In this document: positions 63,748 through 63,862 of the stretch, in pieces
Position numbering within the stretch: position 1 is the first letter of the stretch
Layout of the letters: each line of letters begins with the position of its first letter
NCBI GenBank assembly: GCA_015063385.1
Contig: SVUG01000009.1
Location: 1-63,862, forward strand
Length of the DNA: 63,862 bases
Origin: Oscillospiraceae bacterium
Lineage (GTDB): Bacteria; Bacillota; Clostridia; Oscillospirales; CAG-272
Reading direction: 5' to 3'
The notes under the pieces: model-generated
Databases searched by the model: none
Told to the model about the DNA's origin: nothing
What the model saw: the letters and a program-made list of their open reading frames with translations, nothing else
Position numbers and translations under genes: made by a program

Positions 63748-63862
63748 AAATCCACGCGATAGTCGCGTGGTTCAGTGTAGGTTAACCGATGAAAAGAATC
63801 CTCCGTTTGTGATATAATTAGAATTGACCTGCCAGTCGAAACTAAAAAACACAAACGGAGGA
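63748..63862 (+). mobile_element. Possible left end of an IS200/IS605-like element (cut by the window)
   Basis: A perfect hairpin CCACGCG-ATAGT-CGCGTGG (about 63751-63769) precedes an inverted repeat TCCTCCGTTTGTG (63800-63812) and CACAAACGGAGGA (63850-63862), the latter ending in a ribosome site (GGAGGA) at the last base. A short subterminal hairpin followed by a leader and a small gene is typical of IS200-like elements; the transposase itself would lie outside. Low certainty. Confidence 0.35.

Overview
The window looks like chromosomal DNA of an uncultivated, low-to-medium GC Bacillota, most likely a gut clostridium of the Oscillospirales/Christensenellales type. Grounds seen in the sequence: a SpoIIAA-SpoIIAB-SigF module, a valine T-box, a yybP-ykoY type leader, a CIRCE element, Gram-positive style lipoproteins, strong AGGAGG ribosome sites and many TTGACA-17-TATAAT promoters. 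The exact lineage is inference.

Layout. 1-354: initiator tRNA-fMet and tRNA-Leu(UAA) on the minus strand behind a strong promoter. 482-8145: an integration hotspot at tRNA-Ser(UGA). Two partial 5' tRNA copies precede the intact gene. A ~6.9 kb AT-rich integrative element follows, carrying an unknown coiled-coil protein, a double-HTH excisionase-like protein, a tyrosine recombinase, an XRE repressor, a candidate small RNA, a restriction-enzyme relic and an AAA/DUF4143 ATPase. A displaced tRNA-Ser 3' half closes it at 7763-7816, and a second excisionase relic lies just beyond. 8.2-13 kb: small accessory genes (GNAT; a Bcp-rhodanese-TfoX-MazG-like operon; DUF6809-like; broken DUF4435 piece; MmcQ/YjbR; DUF4275-like). 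13.1-17.9 kb: a lipoprotein, then the proline operon proB-proA-proC. 18.0-18.4 kb: tRNA-Trp with a duplicated terminator and a hairpin-rich insert. 18.8-28.3 kb: a MoxR ATPase, DUF58, two vWA membrane proteins and a Cys-cluster lipoprotein in one operon, followed by three large lipoproteins (28.5-35.7 kb), two of which share His/Cys-rich modules. 35.7-40.7 kb (minus): a TlpA-like thioredoxin, and a T-box-controlled valS-LRR-HAD operon. 41-47.2 kb: HAD phosphatase, CapA-like protein, a KduI fusion, KduD and a GH88 hydrolase, with an array of palindromic repeats between KduD and GH88. 47.2-50.4 kb: an S24 repressor divergent from two small genes plus spoIIAA-spoIIAB-sigF. 50.4-52.4 kb: CIRCE-groES-groEL. 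52.5-58.8 kb: aldo/keto reductase, cation/proton antiporter, MATE transporter, dapA and queA. 58.8-63.9 kb: palindromic repeats, a beta-helix lipoprotein, a GH79-like glycosidase, a Mn-riboswitch operon (MntP plus a CaCA exchanger), and what may be the left end of an IS200-like element.

How the genes fit together. GH79-like, GH88, KduI and KduD could jointly process glucuronic-acid polysaccharides such as host glycosaminoglycans: chain-end cleavage, removal of the unsaturated uronate, isomerisation and reduction. The MoxR-DUF58-vWA-vWA set is a classical chaperone/metal-dependent adhesion module, here tied to surface lipoproteins. The main places where something undescribed may lie are the palindromic repeat family at 45.6-46.0 and 58.8 kb, the stacked tRNA-Ser attachment sites, the 4.3 kb candidate small RNA, and the S24-repressor/spoIIA arrangement.
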